Assembly (NCBI GenBank): GCA_026874595.1
Contig: CM049312.1
Location: 31,559,456 to 31,623,455 of the forward strand
From: Sipunculus nudus
Taxonomy: Eukaryota > Annelida > Sipuncula > Golfingiida > Sipunculidae
DNA: 64,000 bases
Reading direction: 5' to 3'
In this document: positions 1 through 12,228 of the stretch, piece after piece
Numbering within the stretch: position 1 is the stretch's first letter
Layout of the letters: each line of letters starts with the position of its first letter
Translations under genes and position numbers: made by a program
Notes under the pieces: generated by a model
Databases searched by the model: none
What the model was told of the DNA's origin: nothing
Seen by the model: only the letters and a program-made list of their open reading frames with translations

Positions 1-984
1 GAATATAAGTAACTGTTAATATTTTATTATTTAATATCTGAAATTTTGATATCAAATAATTAGATCCTGTTATGTACAAAATTTAAAGTAAAAGATTGTT
101 GAATACCAAATTAATTGTGAAAGTGATATAAATAATATTTTATGTTTTTTTTTTTAAATTGATATAAGTTTAAATCACTCTCCATATTCCTAAATTATCC
201 TATGCTGGTTTTGCTGCAATGAAGAAGGGCATGCCTGAAGAATAAAAGCCATGCATGCTACCATTATTGTAAAGTTTACCACCTCTCTGTTCACTCTCAA
301 GATGTACTATGTGATAAAATAAAACATGGCATCATATCCAAATGAACATATATACACTTGAGAAGATGGGGTACTTTTGTCCCTAGTTTAGAATCTGTCC
401 AGAATCTTGATGTAAACAGTAGAAACAGGACTCAGTCCTACCAAAATTCCTCTCCTGATACATATATAAAGGACTAAATTGTCAGCTTTGACACTAAATA
501 TTAATATGACATAATCATGAATAATTCCTTTGGAGACGATTTTTAGTTACACTGAAAACTTTTATTAATTATGCGAAAGAAGATTAAATCTTAACAGAAG
601 TATGTACTATAAAATGAATTTATGTGAAATATATATGAAAATAATAAAAAATGTATAAGTATGCATATAAGTATAAATCAATATTTTACATATGCCAGGG
701 TCTTTAGAACGGGTTGCTTTTAAATTACATGTATTCAAGAGTTCATACAATTATCTTATAATTTCGACTTGAAACGCCCCAATAATCATTGAGGTTTCAA
801 TATATATATATATATCCAGTATCATTAGGCTTATTGTTAATGACAGACACAGTATAAGAAAATTGTGTAGGTAACTGGTTGATATAGGTGCTTCTAATAT
901 TATTATATAATATAAAAATGTGATTGCAGTGCTAGTTAATAGCACTCATTGCTGCGCAAAGTCTAGAATCCTCCCATCAGTTTA
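1..984. other. A+T-rich sequence, no gene seen
   Basis: I see no convincing coding region, RNA gene or element terminus. The short minus-strand open frame near 751-945 is hydrophobic and AT-driven, with no recognisable domain. Confidence 0.5.
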
Positions 985-1128
985 TGTAATAGTAATAGTA
1001 ATAGTAATAGATACCCCAGTAATAGTAATAGTAATAGTAATAGAAGATAAAATGTGGTAATAGTAATAGTAATAGTAATATCAGAAATTGAAAGTAATAG
1101 TAATAGTAATAGTAATAGAACAACTGTA
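985..1128. repeat. AGTAAT/TAATAG hexanucleotide microsatellite
   Basis: Blocks of the 6-bp unit AGTAAT are interrupted by short unique spacers (for example around 1010-1020, 1046-1056 and 1080-1094). On the minus strand this reads as long tyrosine runs, which is a repeat artefact and not a gene. Confidence 0.9.
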
Positions 1129-1139
1129 ATAGACCCCAT

Positions 1140-1508
1140 GTCTGGGTCGCATATGTGTTACTTAACATCTTTAACCTATCTGCTATAACGATGACGACTG
1201 TTTATTTATTTTACTACGATGTAAAAGATCCCTTCCATTCTCAATAAACATAATTGGTACTTGCGCTCACTTACGGCATGGACCTCGGATAATTTAGGTA
1301 ATTAATAATATATATATTGCACCTTCTGCTCTATATGGTGTTGTAAATCAATTGGAGATTGGGTATGCCAGATAATGACGAGAAGTCTTACTGAATTCAC
1401 AGTTGTAGTAGTACTCTTTGCTCCCCCCCCCCTTACATATTGGGTCGCATATGTGTTACTAAACATCTTTAACCTATATGTATAGCGTTGATGACTGTTC
1501 ATTTATTC
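1140..1508 (+). repeat. ~70-bp direct repeat, two copies 300 bp apart
   Basis: Copies at about 1141-1208 and 1440-1507 share GGGTCGCATATGTGTTAC, then CATCTTTAACCTAT and GATGACTGTT. This suggests an old tandem duplication of a ~300-bp unit. No function is evident. Confidence 0.75.
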
Positions 1509-1526
1509 AGGTTATCCATATCATAT

Positions 1527-2245
1527 TGTTACAGGTGTCTGTTTGATTGTGAGCAGGGGTGTAACATGTGTCTGTTGACATTCCGATTCGTGTAGCGCAG
1601 GCATGGTTCGTTGCTATGGGAACCTCGCTTGTTGGGCGCTGGCTCGCGTGTGGGGTCTGAAGCGTAGAGACTCAGCGTTCTTTGTTCTAGATGTTTAGGG
1701 TTTGTTCATGGAAGTGTGTATTGTTCTTTGGAATTTTCCATTTCTAGAATTTTCGGGTGAGAAGCTATATATTAGGGGCTGGGTTTAGAGCGGGCAGAAA
1801 TGAAAATACCAGCGAGCACTAAGAGTGTTACTTTCTCGTCAGTTTTGGGACCTCACCGATAATTGCAGTGGTGTCAGATATTTAACGGATTTTATACAGA
1901 TTTAATACGGACTGTCTCCAGTTTGCCTTTGGATTATTACTATTCACGTGGATTATTGGTGTTTAAGGACTCTTGTTGAGCTGTGACAGTGGTGGTATCC
2001 AGAAATCAAAGCCTAGGATCCGGACACTCTGGTAATAAACATTTTTATTGTTATACTGTGTAATTGTATTGATTTAGTGTATTGTAATATTAGGATTGTT
2101 CTAAGAATAAATTATAATTATTTGTTAATAAAACCACTGACTTCTTTATTTATTCCCCTAGACATTTCACGCTGCCTAGTGTTGCGTAATTTGATTTTTT
2201 TTTATATCACGATTACGTCAGCTGTTGTTATTAGGTTCCGTAACA
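1527..2245 (+). repeat. Solo LTR of a retrotransposon
   Basis: The 719-bp block starts TGTTACAGGTG and ends GGTTCCGTAACA, giving TG...CA termini inside a 6-bp inverted repeat (TGTTAC/GTAACA). It is flanked by a 4-bp ATAT duplication (1523-1526 and 2246-2249). A TATA-like motif at about 1768 and AATAAA-type signals near 2033-2110 suit an LTR promoter and polyadenylation region. A related copy lies in reverse orientation at 40780-41538. No internal coding region adjoins it, so it looks like a solo LTR. The class (Ty3/gypsy or other) cannot be told from the LTR alone. Confidence 0.6.
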
Positions 2246-2436
2246 ATATTGATTGCACCTTTTGTGTGCACCTTATATGATAAAAAGACGGGTTGGAAAT
2301 ACATCCCTCTAACCTGTAGGTGATTTCGGTTAAGGCAGAAGTCTCTTTACAACCCGGGAGAAAAAAACACAACAGACAGTAAGTAAAACCGAAACTTCTG
2401 AACAAACTTTACTTTATGTCAGGATGAAATATAATA

Positions 2437-2496
2437 AATATATATATATATATATATATAATCATGATTGCTACATGCACTATGTATTTCAGTGTA

Positions 2497-2542
<46 letters not shown>
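2437..2542. repeat. Two (TA)n microsatellites
   Basis: (TA)n tracts at about 2437-2462 and 2500-2542. Just downstream (2553-2625) is a G-rich stretch that resembles 62628-62705; see findings. Confidence 0.9.
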
Positions 2543-2546
<4 letters not shown>

Positions 2547-3280
2547 TTTCAATTATGAACCATGTTAAATACAGGTACACGAGGGAGGGTATGAGAGGGG
2601 GTAACCCCCTTCTATATTAGGAAATATTTGAATACATCAAGGATGACATTAGAGGAAATTTTCACCAAAAAAACTAAAAAAAAAACATGGGGATGTTCTG
2701 TTCCCCTGAAACTGCGTAATGTAGTCAAACTGTAGGTGGAATCAATATTTCATAATTATCTTTCTTCAAATTTATTATATAAAATATAAATAATAAATAA
2801 ATAAATAAATATAATAATATACCGTAACATTGTACAACTAAGACATTCAACTATGAAAGGCTATTTGACATAAGAACTAACTGCTCGCCCCGAACCATGC
2901 ATAGCACAGGTAATTTGCTAATGTTAGGCATTCAATGTATGAGGAAAAGTATATTGGTTCCTGATGGTGGGCGACAGGAGAAGTGTCAGTGCTGATCGAG
3001 TGGGCATAGCTGGGCAGGTGTCGACATCTGTGGTGCACTATAGTAAACTTCAGAAGCTGGTTTGCAGCGGAAAAACGGGATACGGAACCCCCTGTTTTTT
3101 TTCTGGAATAAAATAAATCTTCAGATCTTGAGTTTGATGTATAGCATGATGCCAAACAGTCGATAGAAAAAAACTTTCAAAGTTCACCCAACATGTGCAC
3201 TTATATGATAATATAAATGGCTTGGAAATAAGTCCCTCAAACCTTAAGGCACCCGACCGGAAATTGGAAGATTGTGGGTT

Positions 3281-3450
3281 TGTGATAGCGTCAGCTAATG
3301 TAGGTATTAGTTTCTGAGTGAATAAATAGGGGGCGCTGGTAGTTAAGGTGAAGGACTTTATAGAGTAGTTCAGTTGCTGTGTATACCGTGTAGCATGAAG
3401 ACAAATACAGTGGTTGTCTGACTTTCTGGTCTTCGTGTCAGTCTTTCACA
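3281..3450 (+). repeat. Candidate 5' LTR of a Ty3/gypsy element
   Basis: A 170-bp block begins TGTGATAGCG and ends TCTTTCACA, so it has TG...CA ends inside a 5-bp inverted repeat (TGTGA/TCACA). It contains GAATAAATAGG, usable as a polyadenylation or TATA-type signal. Immediately after its end come a primer-binding-site-like sequence and a gag reading frame, which is the expected order for a 5' LTR. I find no second copy downstream of the pol region at 30-33.8 kb, so the boundaries rest on this copy alone. Confidence 0.55.
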
Positions 3451-3451
3451 C

Positions 3452-3469
3452 TGGTGGCAGCGGTAGTTA
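3452..3469 (+). promoter_or_regulatory. Candidate tRNA primer-binding site
   Basis: TGGTGGCAGCGGTAG lies 1 bp after the proposed LTR end. A TGG-initial stretch complementary to a tRNA 3' CCA end is the normal start of minus-strand synthesis in Ty3/gypsy elements. The tRNA itself was not identified. Confidence 0.5.
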
Positions 3470-3488
3470 CGCACCTACACCTCCAAGT

Positions 3489-4373
3489 ATGTCATCGGAC
3501 GGGGATAATGCTGCTGTTCGGCCAAGAGAGCGTCAAGTCACTAAGGCATTTGGTGAAGAGCCCACGGCCAAATCCTGGCGTGAGTTTCGTGATCACTTTA
3601 TTCTGATCAAGAAAGTTAACGTTCATAATAACGTTGTAGCCTGGCAGGACAGTTCATATAGAGCGGCCTTATTGCGGCTCCAGCTTTCTGGCGAGGCTGA
3701 GCGCTGGGTCGCACAGGAAGAGGCGCTTAAACAGGCATGGGTGAATTCTGATGATGACATGATTAAACGCTTTGATGAACGTTACCTTACTGCTGAAAGC
3801 GTTGAACTGGCTATAAAGTCTTTTGAAGAAGCAGTGCAAGACGCGGGTGAATCGTTTATAAGTTACATGACCAGACTTCAGAAATTAGCCTGTGCGGCAT
3901 TTGATGGTGAACCTGAGTACATTATCAAGAAACGTGTGCTCTGGCGTTTTGTTGATGGTATGAGGAATGACAGTGTTCGACAGGAAGTGATAAAGGCGCG
4001 TTGGATGGCGACAATGACTGAACCAAAATCCTATGCCGAGGTCCTTAAGTCGGCCGAGAATGCTTTGGCTAATATACAGGCGGTTCAATTGACTGGCACG
4101 GGAACGGATAATTCGGAGAACATTCGTCATATGGTATCGACAGTGAGCGCACCGGCTGTTGATAGCTCACCTCTAGAAGATTCAGTGAAACATCTCTCTG
4201 CTGAAATAGCTCTATTAAAGGCCGCACGGACCCAAGGGGGATCTGGTGCTCGAACCTTGAGTTGCTGGTACTGTAAACGTCAGCATGGGGGTGGCTGGCG
4301 GCAGTGTAGACGTCGATTAAAGGAAAACCCGAACTGGAAACCAAAAGTTAATCCAGCTCAGAATTTTCAGTGA
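3489..4373 (+). pseudogene. Ty3/gypsy-type Gag, decayed
   Basis: An open frame of about 294 codons from the ATG at 3489; the frame is open further upstream, but that part lies in the LTR. Gag builds the cytoplasmic particle that packages retrotransposon RNA. The middle has the helical capsid-like character of gypsy Gags (the SWREFRDHF, WRFVDGM and YAEVLKSAENA regions). Near the C terminus a zinc knuckle is present but out of register: CWYCKRQHGGGWRQC gives C-X2-C-X3-H-X6-C instead of C-X2-C-X4-H-X4-C, suggesting a small compensated indel. The frame stops at 4371-4373 and homology-like sequence continues in other frames to about 4640. The matching pol may be the one at 30061-33752. This is an old transposon gene, not a host gene. 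Confidence 0.75.
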
Positions 4374-4689
4374 GCCCCCCTGTTAGTATGGCGGACGGGA
4401 GGATGACGAAAAAAAGCCATGCAGCAGTTGTTCAGTCTCCACGCCAGAACCCACAGTTACATCGCGATAATCATGTTACGACAGTGGAGAACGATTTTCG
4501 TCAACAGTTAAACAAGATGACCAGAGGTCACGCGCTTGCCGGAAATGGAAATGATACAGACAGATAGACAGAGAGTGCATGTAGAAACAGTCATATGAAT
4601 GAGCAACATTGTGGGGGCAGCAGAAACGGATAATATGTTTATTTATGCATGCTGACCTTTAACAGCTGCATATCTTTCTAGTGTAAAAG
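4374..4689 (+). pseudogene. Remnant of gag-pol linker, broken frames
   Basis: The first 200 bases are open in a different frame from gag and encode a polar, basic Gln/Asn-rich stretch, as expected of a Gag tail or gag-pol linker. Several stops follow in every frame. Near 4690 the sequence turns into the ~148-bp satellite, so this is the last recognisable part of the left retroelement half. Confidence 0.4.
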
Positions 4690-6420
4690 GGACCAAGTTC
4701 AAAATTTTTTCATGAAATCCCGTTAATCTCGTTTGACAAAAAAGCAGTGAGACGTTTTTCAGGTTTGTCATGTCAAGCTGGCCAAATGATATGAAATGCC
4801 GAAAACTAGACCTGTCTAGCTATAAAAGCCGCTGAGTTATAAGCATTTGCATGAAATCTCGTGTTTTCTCGTTTGACGGGAAACGGTGCGAGCTTTGGTG
4901 AGATTTCCAGTTTTGTCATGTCAGGTTTGTCAAATATTACAAAATGCCGGAAAACTAGACCTGTCTAGCTGCAAAAGTCGCCGTGTTATCAGCATTTACG
5001 TGAAATCATGTTTTTTTCTCGCTTGACGAGATATAGTACGAGATTTGGCAAGACGAGCAGTTTTATTATGTCAAGACGGCCAAACGTTACGAAATGGCGA
5101 AAACTAGATCCGTCTAGCTGTAAAAGTCGCCGAGTTATAAGCATTTCCGTGTACTCTCGTGTTTTCTCGTTTGACGAGATATGGTGCAGGATTTGGCCAG
5201 TCTTGTAGATTTGTCATATCAAACTCTCTAAATGTTATGAAATGGCGAAAACTACATCTGCCTAGCTGTAAAAGTCGCCGAGTTATTAGCATTTCTGTGA
5301 AATCTCCTTTTTTATCGTTTGACGAGATATGGTGCAAGATTTGGCCAGTCTTTCAGGTTTGTCATGTCAAGCGGGTCATGTAGAACTAAATGCCGAAAAC
5401 TAGACCTGTCTAGCTGTTAAACTCGCCGAGTTATAACCAATGCCGTGAAATCTCATGTTTTCTCGTTTGACGAGATACGGTGCGACATTCGGCCTGACTT
5501 TCAGTTCTGTCATGTCCAGCAGGTCATGTGAAAGAAAATGCCGAAAACTAGACCTGTCTAGCTGTAAAACTCGCCGAGTTATAAGCATTTCCGTGAAATC
5601 TCGTGTTTTCTCGTTTGACGAGATAGGGTGCGAGATTTGGCCTGACTTGCACATCTATCGTGTCAAGCTGGTCATGTGGAAGGAAATGCCGGAAACCAGA
5701 CGTGTCTAGCTGCAAAAGTCGCCGTGTTATCAGCATTTACGTGAAATCATGGTTTTTTTTCTCGCTTGACGAGATAAAGTACGAGATTTGGCAAGACGAG
5801 CAGTTTAATTATGTCAAGACGGCCAAACGTTACGAAATGGCGAAAACTAGATCCGTCTAGCTGTAAAAGTCGCCGAGTTATAAGCATTTCCGTGTACTCT
5901 CGTGTTTTCTCGTTTGACGAGATATGGTGCAGGATTTGGCCAGTCTTGTAGATTTGTCATATCAAACTCTCTAAATGTTATGAAATGGCGAAAACTACAT
6001 CTGTCTTGCCCTGAAAGTCGCCGACTTATATGCATTTCTGTGAAATCTCGTTTTTCCACATTTGACCAGATGTAGTGCGAGATTTCGCCAAGTATCGCAG
6101 TTTTACTATGTCAAGTTGGCAAAATGTTACCAAATGCCAAAAACTAGACCTGAGTAGCTGTAAAAGTCGCCTAGTTATAAGCATTTCCATGATAACTCGT
6201 TTTTTTTCTCGCTTGACGAGATATGGTGCGAGATTTGGCCTGATTTCTTTTCTGGCGTGTCAAGCTGGTCATATGTTATGAAACGCCGAAAACTAGACCT
6301 GTGTAGCTGTAAAAGTCGCCGAGTTATAAGCATTTCCGTGAAATCTCGTTTTTTCTCGTTTGACGATAAACCGAGCGAAATTTGACGAGACTTGCAATTG
6401 AATGACTTATAACCAAGGGG
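4690..6420 (+). repeat. ~148-bp satellite array A (HINE/pearl-like core)
   Basis: About eleven to twelve diverged monomers in direct orientation. Typical anchors are CCGAAAACTAGACCTGTCTA, AGTCGCCGAGTTATAAGCAT and CTCGTTTGACGAGAT; the anchor recurs at 5400, 5548 and 5696, giving a 148-bp period. Every better-preserved monomer contains a nested inverted repeat: inner TCTCGT-TTG-ACGAGA and outer AAATCTCG...CGAGATTT (for example 5596-5638). Tandem cores of ~150 bp plus a conserved 3' tail are typical of bivalve pearl elements and HINEs, non-autonomous relatives of Helentrons. That family assignment is inference. Open frames on both strands here are repeat artefacts. Confidence 0.85.
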
Positions 6421-6640
6421 AAGCAGCCTTATGCAAAAAACTAGACCCTTGAAACATAAATATTAACCGAGATAGAAGCCCAAAACTGCATATTTTCAGA
6501 TCGTCAAGTTTAACCAACAAATTTGGTAACCATGGTAACGGCAGAAAGGTACATGTGCGGAGGAATAAGCCAATGTTCCTAGTTTAAGATACAACGATAA
6601 AAATTGTGCCATGTTTAATCGAAGATTTCCGGCAAGCAAC
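6421..6640 (+). mobile_element. 3' tail of HINE/pearl-like element A
   Basis: The satellite gives way to a tail shared with copies B and C: GGTAACCATGGTAACGGCAG at about 6523 and a terminal GAAGATTTCCGGCAAGCAA ending near 6639. The middle of the tail found in B and C (the GACCTTGACC block) is missing here, and the left arm of the terminal hairpin has decayed. The tail fixes the right-hand end of this copy and its + orientation. Confidence 0.65.
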
Positions 6641-7684
6641 AAACGATGTAGCCCGTAACTTCACCGAGGTCTGACATATCCATTGATGTGACGAAAATAC
6701 GATTATGTGGTTCACTCTTGAACAGCTGAGGTGTTTGTGTGACACGCGTGCACGGTGACTATCTGAAATACTTGGTGTCGGCTCTGTCAGACGTCCGATG
6801 CTAATCTTACACAAAAAATGCAAATGAGGGCCGTACGCTCCAAGGGGGAAGGGTCGGGATCTGAGATGCTGGTAAAAAAAAAAATATTTAACTCTTACAA
6901 ATTTAAATATAAGTGAATTTCGAACAGTGTTAATTCTCATGCACTTGCAAGCAAATGCAACCTTGCCGCTGTTCTTTTTGTGCCTTATTTATGTGCATTA
7001 CTAGCCAATTCGTTTGTAATTATTTCACTTAACCGAACGTAGTGAATGCTTTATGTTGACATGGCCTTCCCGCGCTACAGGTGACAGAGGCTTGGCGCGC
7101 TCACAGGTGTTTCCGTGACACGGGGAAGCAATTGGGGAAGCCCGGAATGAGTCTCGGATCATACAATAATAATCGGCGGACCGGGCAATTACAGATTATA
7201 TAATTATGGTATGAATTGCTCTTTAATAACAATTTTATATCCTATAGAAGATTTAGTGATATGATAAGCTGTTATTCGTGGTCCGTTGATTATTATAGTG
7301 CTGATCGAGTTTGCAGTGTGAGTCTGGGTTTTATGAACTATTGCAATCGTCATGTTATACGTTTACATAACGTCGCAGCGGCAATGAAATCCTAATTCTT
7401 AGCGTTCTGTAATTATTTTTGTGTTTAATTGACAGTTGGGTATTCTAAATGGAATAAAAAAAATTGTGTTAATAATATAGATTCATGTTTGATTGGTCTT
7501 TCATGTGCAATTTATAATAACGTGTAAAATCTTGTAAATGTTGTAAGTAAGGACACCGACAATTTTGGTTAGCCAGGCCCACCTCAGTAGTGTAGACGTT
7601 AGACCTGCCCCTAGCTGCTGAAGAAGATGCCAGTTACAAGTAAGTATTACAAGAATACCTGAAGCTGAACGAGGAGGTACGTTG
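6641..7684. other. No gene recognised
   Basis: The minus-strand open frame at 6584-6940 is the antisense of the HINE tail plus flank and has no domain. A GTAAGT splice-donor-like site occurs at about 7642, but no convincing exon could be built around it. Confidence 0.4.
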
Positions 7685-8004
7685 ATTACATATTAATATA
7701 TTTGCGGGAAGAGGAAGTGTGAAGTGTCACGGGAAGAGAGCAGGTAGGTTCAATTTTGAAACGCAAATTACAAGAGAAGAGAAGCTGAATACGGTATTAT
7801 GCAAGCGTTGTTTCTGGATAATATGGGTAAGTAAGCTAGGGCGCTGGTTGATATTAATATATTCTCGGGAAGAGAAAATGTGAAGTGTCGCGGGAAGAGG
7901 GCAAGTAGGTTTATTAATTTAAACATGAATCCCAAGAGGTGAGAAGCTGAGAGATGTGGCGTTATGGAAGCGTTGCATCTGGATAATATAGGTAAGTAAG
8001 GGGG
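7685..8004 (+). repeat. ~160-bp tandem repeat, two units
   Basis: Units starting near 7685 and 7848 share GTTGAT..ATTAATATATT, CGGGAAGAG, GTGAAGTGTC, GGATAATATxGGTAAGTAAG and neighbouring sequence. No coding potential is evident. Confidence 0.7.
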
Positions 8005-8720
8005 GAGGAGGGGCAATTTTGTGAAGCTAAGGCAAAACATGCAGTTAAAATTGAAAGGTGAGAGGTGGGTTAGGAGGATTTAATTGTAGATTGAAAGCAT
8101 GGATCGGAGGAGGTGAATGTTTCGTTTGATAATTAAAAGGAAATAATTTGATTACTTTGGGTATAAATGTTTCTAGGAGCAGTGACATTTCGGGGGGGAG
8201 GGGGCGATCGTGCGAAGCTAAGGCAAAACATGCAATTAAATTAGAAAAGTCGGAGGTGGATTATGAGGATTTAATTGTGGATTGAAAGCATGGATCGGAT
8301 GAGCAGAATGTTTTATTTGATAATTAAAGGAAATAATCAGTTTGAGTACAAATGTAAGGGGACTTGACATTTGGGGGGGGGGAGGGGGTAGACGCAATGG
8401 GTGAGACAACCATGGCAAAGCATGCAATTAAATTAGAAAATGTATGAAGAGGCAAAGGTCGATTCAATGCATGGAATGGATGAGCAGACTAAATGATTTT
8501 GGGTATAAATTTAAGAGAGGGGGGGGGGGGGGGAAGAAAGCGAGAAAAATGCGAGGCCAAGGCAAAGAATGTTAATAAATTTGAAAGGTGAAAGATGAGT
8601 TTATGAGGAGGTAATGGTATATTGAAAGTATGGATTGGATGAGCAGGATGTTTTGCCTGATAATTTAGGGAAATAATTTAAGTACTTGGCGGTATAAATG
8701 TAAGCGGAGTAGTGATATAT
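8005..8720 (+). repeat. ~185-bp tandem repeat with poly-G tracts, four units
   Basis: Four diverged units start near 8005, 8193, 8372 and 8518. Each opens with a G-run (up to about 14 consecutive G near 8520), followed by AAGGCAAAxxATGxAxTTAAA, ATTGAAAGxATGGAT and a TTTGGGTATAAATxT block. The last unit ends in a short (TA)n at about 8707-8720. Confidence 0.8.
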
Positions 8721-9399
8721 ATATATATATTCCTCTTTTTATTTTGTACAGAAAATTTTATATGGATTGGTAAATTTAATGGATGGTTTAGTTCCGTGGC
8801 TTGATAGGTTTACATATGCCGCAGCGATGTTAGCAACTGACGTCAGAAGATGCTGATGGAAACTGAAGAGAAGATATTGAGAAGATACACGGTTATTCAT
8901 TTGTAATTGCCTTATTTATTTGTACTATAGCATGGATACATGCGTTTGTTTTAATGATTTGTTTGCATAGTTTTAAGTTATAAGAAACGTTTTTAATGAA
9001 AAAAATGTATAAATAAAACAACGGTTTATTGATTTAATTGGGTATGTTTAAAAGTATCAATTGATTTAAAGAAATATGCACAATGATGGTTAAAATTAAT
9101 GAGAACTTTGAAGATCATTATCAGGATATTATTTGGGATTGCTTGTTGCAAGGATTAAGGAATGTATACAGTATCTCCATATTATCTCGGATAGGCATTC
9201 TATATTGAAAGAAAAGGTGATTAAATTATTGGATGTTTAAATTCTTGTTTAAGTTGAGTGTTCTGCTCCAATTTTGCTACCGGTCCAGTATTTACTTTTA
9301 ATAATGTTTCAATAAAATGGGTTAACTGAATTTAAGAATATCAGGGCCAGTAATTCTGTATTACTGCGGTATTTTATTTTATTGATCGATATTAATGAT
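8721..9399. other. No gene recognised
   Basis: A+T-rich sequence with several AATAAA-like words and no coherent coding frame or terminal repeat. Confidence 0.4.
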
Positions 9400-12051
9400 T
9401 TGCTTTTTTATTTAGAATTGTATTATTATATACGTATATTAGGTTTATATGATGTAAACATATGAATGCGAGAATTCGTATGTAGGGTCGCAGGTGTATT
9501 TGAAGTGAGGAGGAAGATGTGGTGTATTTTTTTACTTTTGCGTTGAACCGATTAAGTAAAATTGTGGCAGATATTTGGGCTATAACAGACTTGTTATTGT
9601 GTTGTGATAGGGTCAGGGATAGGACCAATGAATTGAGAGTTGCTGTATATTATATTGAATCACGGGAATTGCGTGGACTTGACGAACAAAGTATCAATAT
9701 TTTGAAATTTTTATTTATATAATAAACGATGAATATGATGCACTTGTTTCAATTTAACACGGACGTGGTAGTAAATTGAATTAAAGGTATATTAAGGTAT
9801 TAGAAAAATAATGGATATGTGAATGAATCTTTTAACTCGTTGGTTTCAACGTCCTATTATTTTGTCTAGATTTAGGGTCTCATGTTGTTTTCAGATTACA
9901 GTTTTAATAGACAAAATATACATTAAATTTATGGTTGTTTTTGATGATTGGTTGAGTTAAGGTTTACGTCGAGTCGAGAATAGTTGACTTTTGATAATTC
10001 TGTTTGAAAATTTGATTAAAATATGCAGTGTCAAATCTGTCATGTATTTTTAGAAAGTTTATAATACATTGACAGAGTTTCTGTTGTATTATGCGATTGA
10101 GTGGAAGGACACCGTGTATATTGTGGCTGTGTATTGTATATAATGACTGATATAACTATACGAATAAAGTACGATTCACTTGTATTGAACGGAGAGTTAG
10201 TCCGACAGTGGTTTGGGTTATTACAGCAGTAGAAATAAATGGTTTAAAAGAAAGTATCCATTATAACATTGAGAGATGTATGTAAGGATTCCTCCGGAAA
10301 TAATACACTATGATAGCACTGTAGTTCATTGCAATTGCTAGTTTTATAGAAAAATATACGAAAAGTGTAACATTTGTCATATTTTAAATATTTTGGGGGT
10401 TGCTTGATAGACTGGTCGTTGTGTTTCTATAATGTTCGACCGGAAGAACTGTATAGCGTTGGTGTATATTGCATATAAGTAAAAGAACTCTAGGAATAAA
10501 GTATCATCTTGAATTGTTGCCTTCAAGAAACGGAAGGTACCACAATTATTTTAAATAATTATAGAACTAGAATTAAATTGTATTAAAGTATGAACGTCTT
10601 AGAAAAATCTGGATACGTGACACCTGTTTGACATAATTGTTTGGTTTTAAATTCTTGCTGAATGTTCGGATTCACGCTACTGAGTAATTGTCGGATGAAA
10701 ATTTGGAGGTATTGTTGAGACGTTTCGTTCAGCATTGATTGTGAGAATTCATGTTTAAAGTACTGTTGTTCCTTATTCTATTTTATAGTTTGGTATAATA
10801 AAAATGAAAAGTCTATCATGACCGACATGTGAGAAATCGCATTATAGATTGATGGAATGGCTTTTGTATTCTCACAGTTCATGTGAAGTGTCGCTGTATA
10901 TTGAATATAATTAATGATAACTGTACGCATGAAGTATGAATCTCTTGTTGTCTTTAATCGACGGTAAGTGCGACAGTTATTTAAATTAATGAAGGACAAT
11001 TAAGTCCTATTTAAAGTTTTAAGGACATATAAGGAGATATGAATATTAAAGAAAGTGCTTCTACAACGGCTGACTATTATGATTTCACTTGATTTTCGGA
11101 TTAACTGTGCTATGTTCTTAGGGGGGGGGGCTTGATCGATTGTATATACCATAAATGGGCTTTGATATACTGATGATTTGTTGTTAGAGCGCTTATGACG
11201 AGACTACAATAGTTCATAAATGTATTTAAATTCTAAAAAGTTTAATAAAACTAATTGGAAATGTGTGATATTTTACACATATTTTTTTCAGTAATTTGCT
11301 TTGAGATCGATAAACTATCTGTTGTATTGTGAAAAGTTTAGGTAGTAGAACTGTGCTGCGTGTGCCTATATATAGTAGTGAATCATTGGAATCATTCTAC
11401 AAATAAAATATAATGGTCTTGTTTTCTCTATCAGACAATAAGACGAAATTCACTTTAATCAGTTAGGTAACCAGAATAAAATTATATTTAAGTATCTACA
11501 TGGACAAATACATGGATATGTATGAAATATTCATAAAGCTACCATAATTACTTTATGCTAGGATTGAGCGTACTTGATAACTGAGAAATGAGTGTTTTGT
11601 ATATAGTATATTAGAGTGTATATAAACGAACTTTAGCGTTGATTATATTTCTATTGAAGCAGTTATCCCGAAAATATGTAGTTAGGAAATCTACTACTTG
11701 AAATTTATGATAAAAATAAAGAATTCGAATATTTGTGGCATGCTTTTAAATCAAATAAATTTAGAGAGTGGCTGTTGTTGTATTCTGAAAGTTTTTGAAC
11801 AGATCAATAGTGGGAATTGTTTTGCTGTTTATGAACTGTATAACAATTGATAGTGCGATTGAAGAATGGCATCTGAGTTTACGTATTCATGTTTTGTTCG
11901 TACGGTAGAACTGTGTATGAAGTGTTGATTAATATTCTATTTAATATGTGGAATAACTGAACTATTGTAATAAAGACGCAGCATCTCGTGGTTTGGTCTT
12001 TTGTATTCAAGGTAATTACCACTGTTTTATTAATTAAGTATAGAAGTGAAG

Positions 12052-12228
12052 TACAGAGGAACCCCGCCTTGCAAACACTCCACAATTACGACCACCCCCA
12101 CAATTGCGACCACTTTTCTGGGTCAGGATGTATGTAATTTGACTGTCACAAATACGACCACCCACAAACTGAGACCAGTTTGGTCAGTCCAGTCGGAAAG
12201 GTGGTTGTAATTATGGCGTTCCACTGTA
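12052..12228. mobile_element. pogo/Tigger-like MITE, copy 1
   Basis: TA-flanked palindromic element: it opens CAGAGGAACCCCGCCTTG and closes GGCGTTCCACTG, with internal ACAATTGCGACCAC repeats. The CAGTGGAACCCCG terminus with a TA target duplication is typical of pogo/Tigger (Tc1-mariner) MITEs. It has no coding capacity. Confidence 0.75.

Noticed and set aside
977-1168. Minus-strand open frame of poly-tyrosine
   Set aside because: It is the translation of an AGTAAT microsatellite.
4990-6060. Numerous 60-84 codon open frames on both strands
   Set aside because: They are frames of the 148-bp satellite. The same peptides recur with each monomer on both strands, and the period is not a multiple of three.
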